Origin: Sulfuricella sp.
Lineage (GTDB): Bacteria > Pseudomonadota > Gammaproteobacteria > Burkholderiales > Sulfuricellaceae
Assembly (NCBI GenBank): GCA_030691435.1
Contig: JAUYEK010000121.1
Location: forward strand, 1 to 6,182
Direction of reading: 5' to 3'
DNA: 6,182 nt
Below, in pieces: positions 5,746 to 6,182 of the stretch; positions within the stretch are counted from its first letter, which is position 1, and every line of letters begins with the position of its first letter. Below the pieces are notes generated by a model. That model was given only the letters and a program-made list of their open reading frames with translations. It searched no databases and was not told the DNA's origin. Position numbers and translations under genes: made by a program.

Positions 5746-6182
5746 ATGCTCTTCCAGCCAGCGATCATCGCGCTGCTGCTGGCCTCTGCGGTCAGCGTGG
5801 CGCTGCTCGCCGCCGCCGCTCCGCTCGCTTGGGAGCTGGTGCGCCACTGGGACATCGCCAGCGGTTCCGAGCGCCAGTTGCGCCTGGAGCGGCGCACCTA
5901 TCTGATGTCGACGCTGCTCACCTTCGTCTTCGCCACCCAGTTGGTCGCGTTGTTGCTGTTCGTTTTCAACGCCGACAAGATGGCGGTGATGTTCGTCGGC
6001 GCGATGTGCGCGGTGGGTACGCTCAACGCCAACGCCTTCGGCTTCCCGGCACTGATCGCGCAAATCGTGGTGTTCTTCCTCGCCGCCGCCTGGCTGGTGC
6101 TCAATCACGCCGATAGCCGCGCCTACGATTACCCGCTGGTGCGGGTGAAATACAGCCTGCTGCTCGGCATCCTGCCCTTCGT
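5746..6182 (+). CDS. Multi-pass membrane protein, N-terminal part (runs off right edge)
   Basis: This frame is open from ATG 5746 to the window end, giving 145 codons and no stop. It reads MLFQPAIIALLLASAVSVAL and continues as a very hydrophobic protein. Likely helices are about 5-27, 54-74, 79-93, 100-119 and one beginning near 136. Charged loops include SGSERQLRLERRTY (39-52) and LNHADSRAYDYP (119-130). A distinctive stretch FVGAMCAVGTLNANAFGFPA (83-102) could mark a family, but I cannot name one. The start is set by the TGAGATG junction with the ATPase stop, one base apart, which shows tight coupling. As the third membrane component of this ABC operon, it may be an additional transporter subunit or an enzyme acting on the same substrate; this is inference. 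Confidence 0.8.
   Translation, partial: MLFQPAIIALLLASAVSVALLAAAAPLAWELVRHWDIASGSERQLRLERRTYLMSTLLTFVFATQLVALLLFVFNADKMAVMFVGAMCAVGTLNANAFGFPALIAQIVVFFLAAAWLVLNHADSRAYDYPLVRVKYSLLLGILPF

Noticed and set aside
5177..5905. 242-codon plus-strand open frame overlapping the ATPase
   Set aside because: It is a +2 frame shadow of an ATPase with all ABC motifs intact; the translation is Arg/Pro/Ala-rich without domains.
1..6182. CRISPR array, tRNA, rRNA or transposon
   Set aside because: No regularly spaced repeats, tRNA-like cloverleaf, rRNA sequence, transposase frame or terminal inverted repeats were seen.

Overview
The window is GC-rich, densely coded bacterial DNA. Codon use, a DUF2946-type protein and an Sco protein beside a CopA-type ATPase suggest a betaproteobacterium, perhaps of the Nitrosomonadales/Gallionellales kind. 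This assignment is inferred from gene content only. No rRNA, tRNA, CRISPR array, insertion sequence or integrase was seen.

Layout. On the minus strand, positions 1-642 hold the N-terminal 214 codons of a copper-exporting P1B ATPase (CopA) with two heavy-metal-associated domains; the gene runs off the left edge. A divergent intergenic region (643-757) carries a plausible plus-strand promoter. All later genes are on the plus strand. They are a small two-helix membrane protein with an internal 8-codon tandem duplication (758-1015), a circularly permuted ATP-grasp-like protein probably starting at TTG (1018-2268), and an exported Cys/His protein of DUF2946 type (2323-2718). Two strong hairpins follow, then a 61-aa single-helix protein (2811-2996), an Sco copper chaperone (3010-3600), a small exported protein with conserved-looking His and Cys residues (3613-3948), a MacB/FtsX-type ABC permease (3911-5062), its LolD/MacB-type ATPase (5067-5744), and the 5' part of a multi-pass membrane protein (5746 to the right edge).

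How the parts fit. CopA, Sco and probably the DUF2946 protein point to copper export and periplasmic copper delivery. The stretch from 2811 to the right edge is packed with gaps of 13 nt or less or overlaps, so it reads as one operon. It contains Sco, a small secreted protein, a split MacB-like ABC transporter and an unidentified integral membrane protein. That copper-linked ABC module is the most interesting item here. Its substrate cannot be read from the sequence. The ATP-grasp protein is also of unknown substrate.
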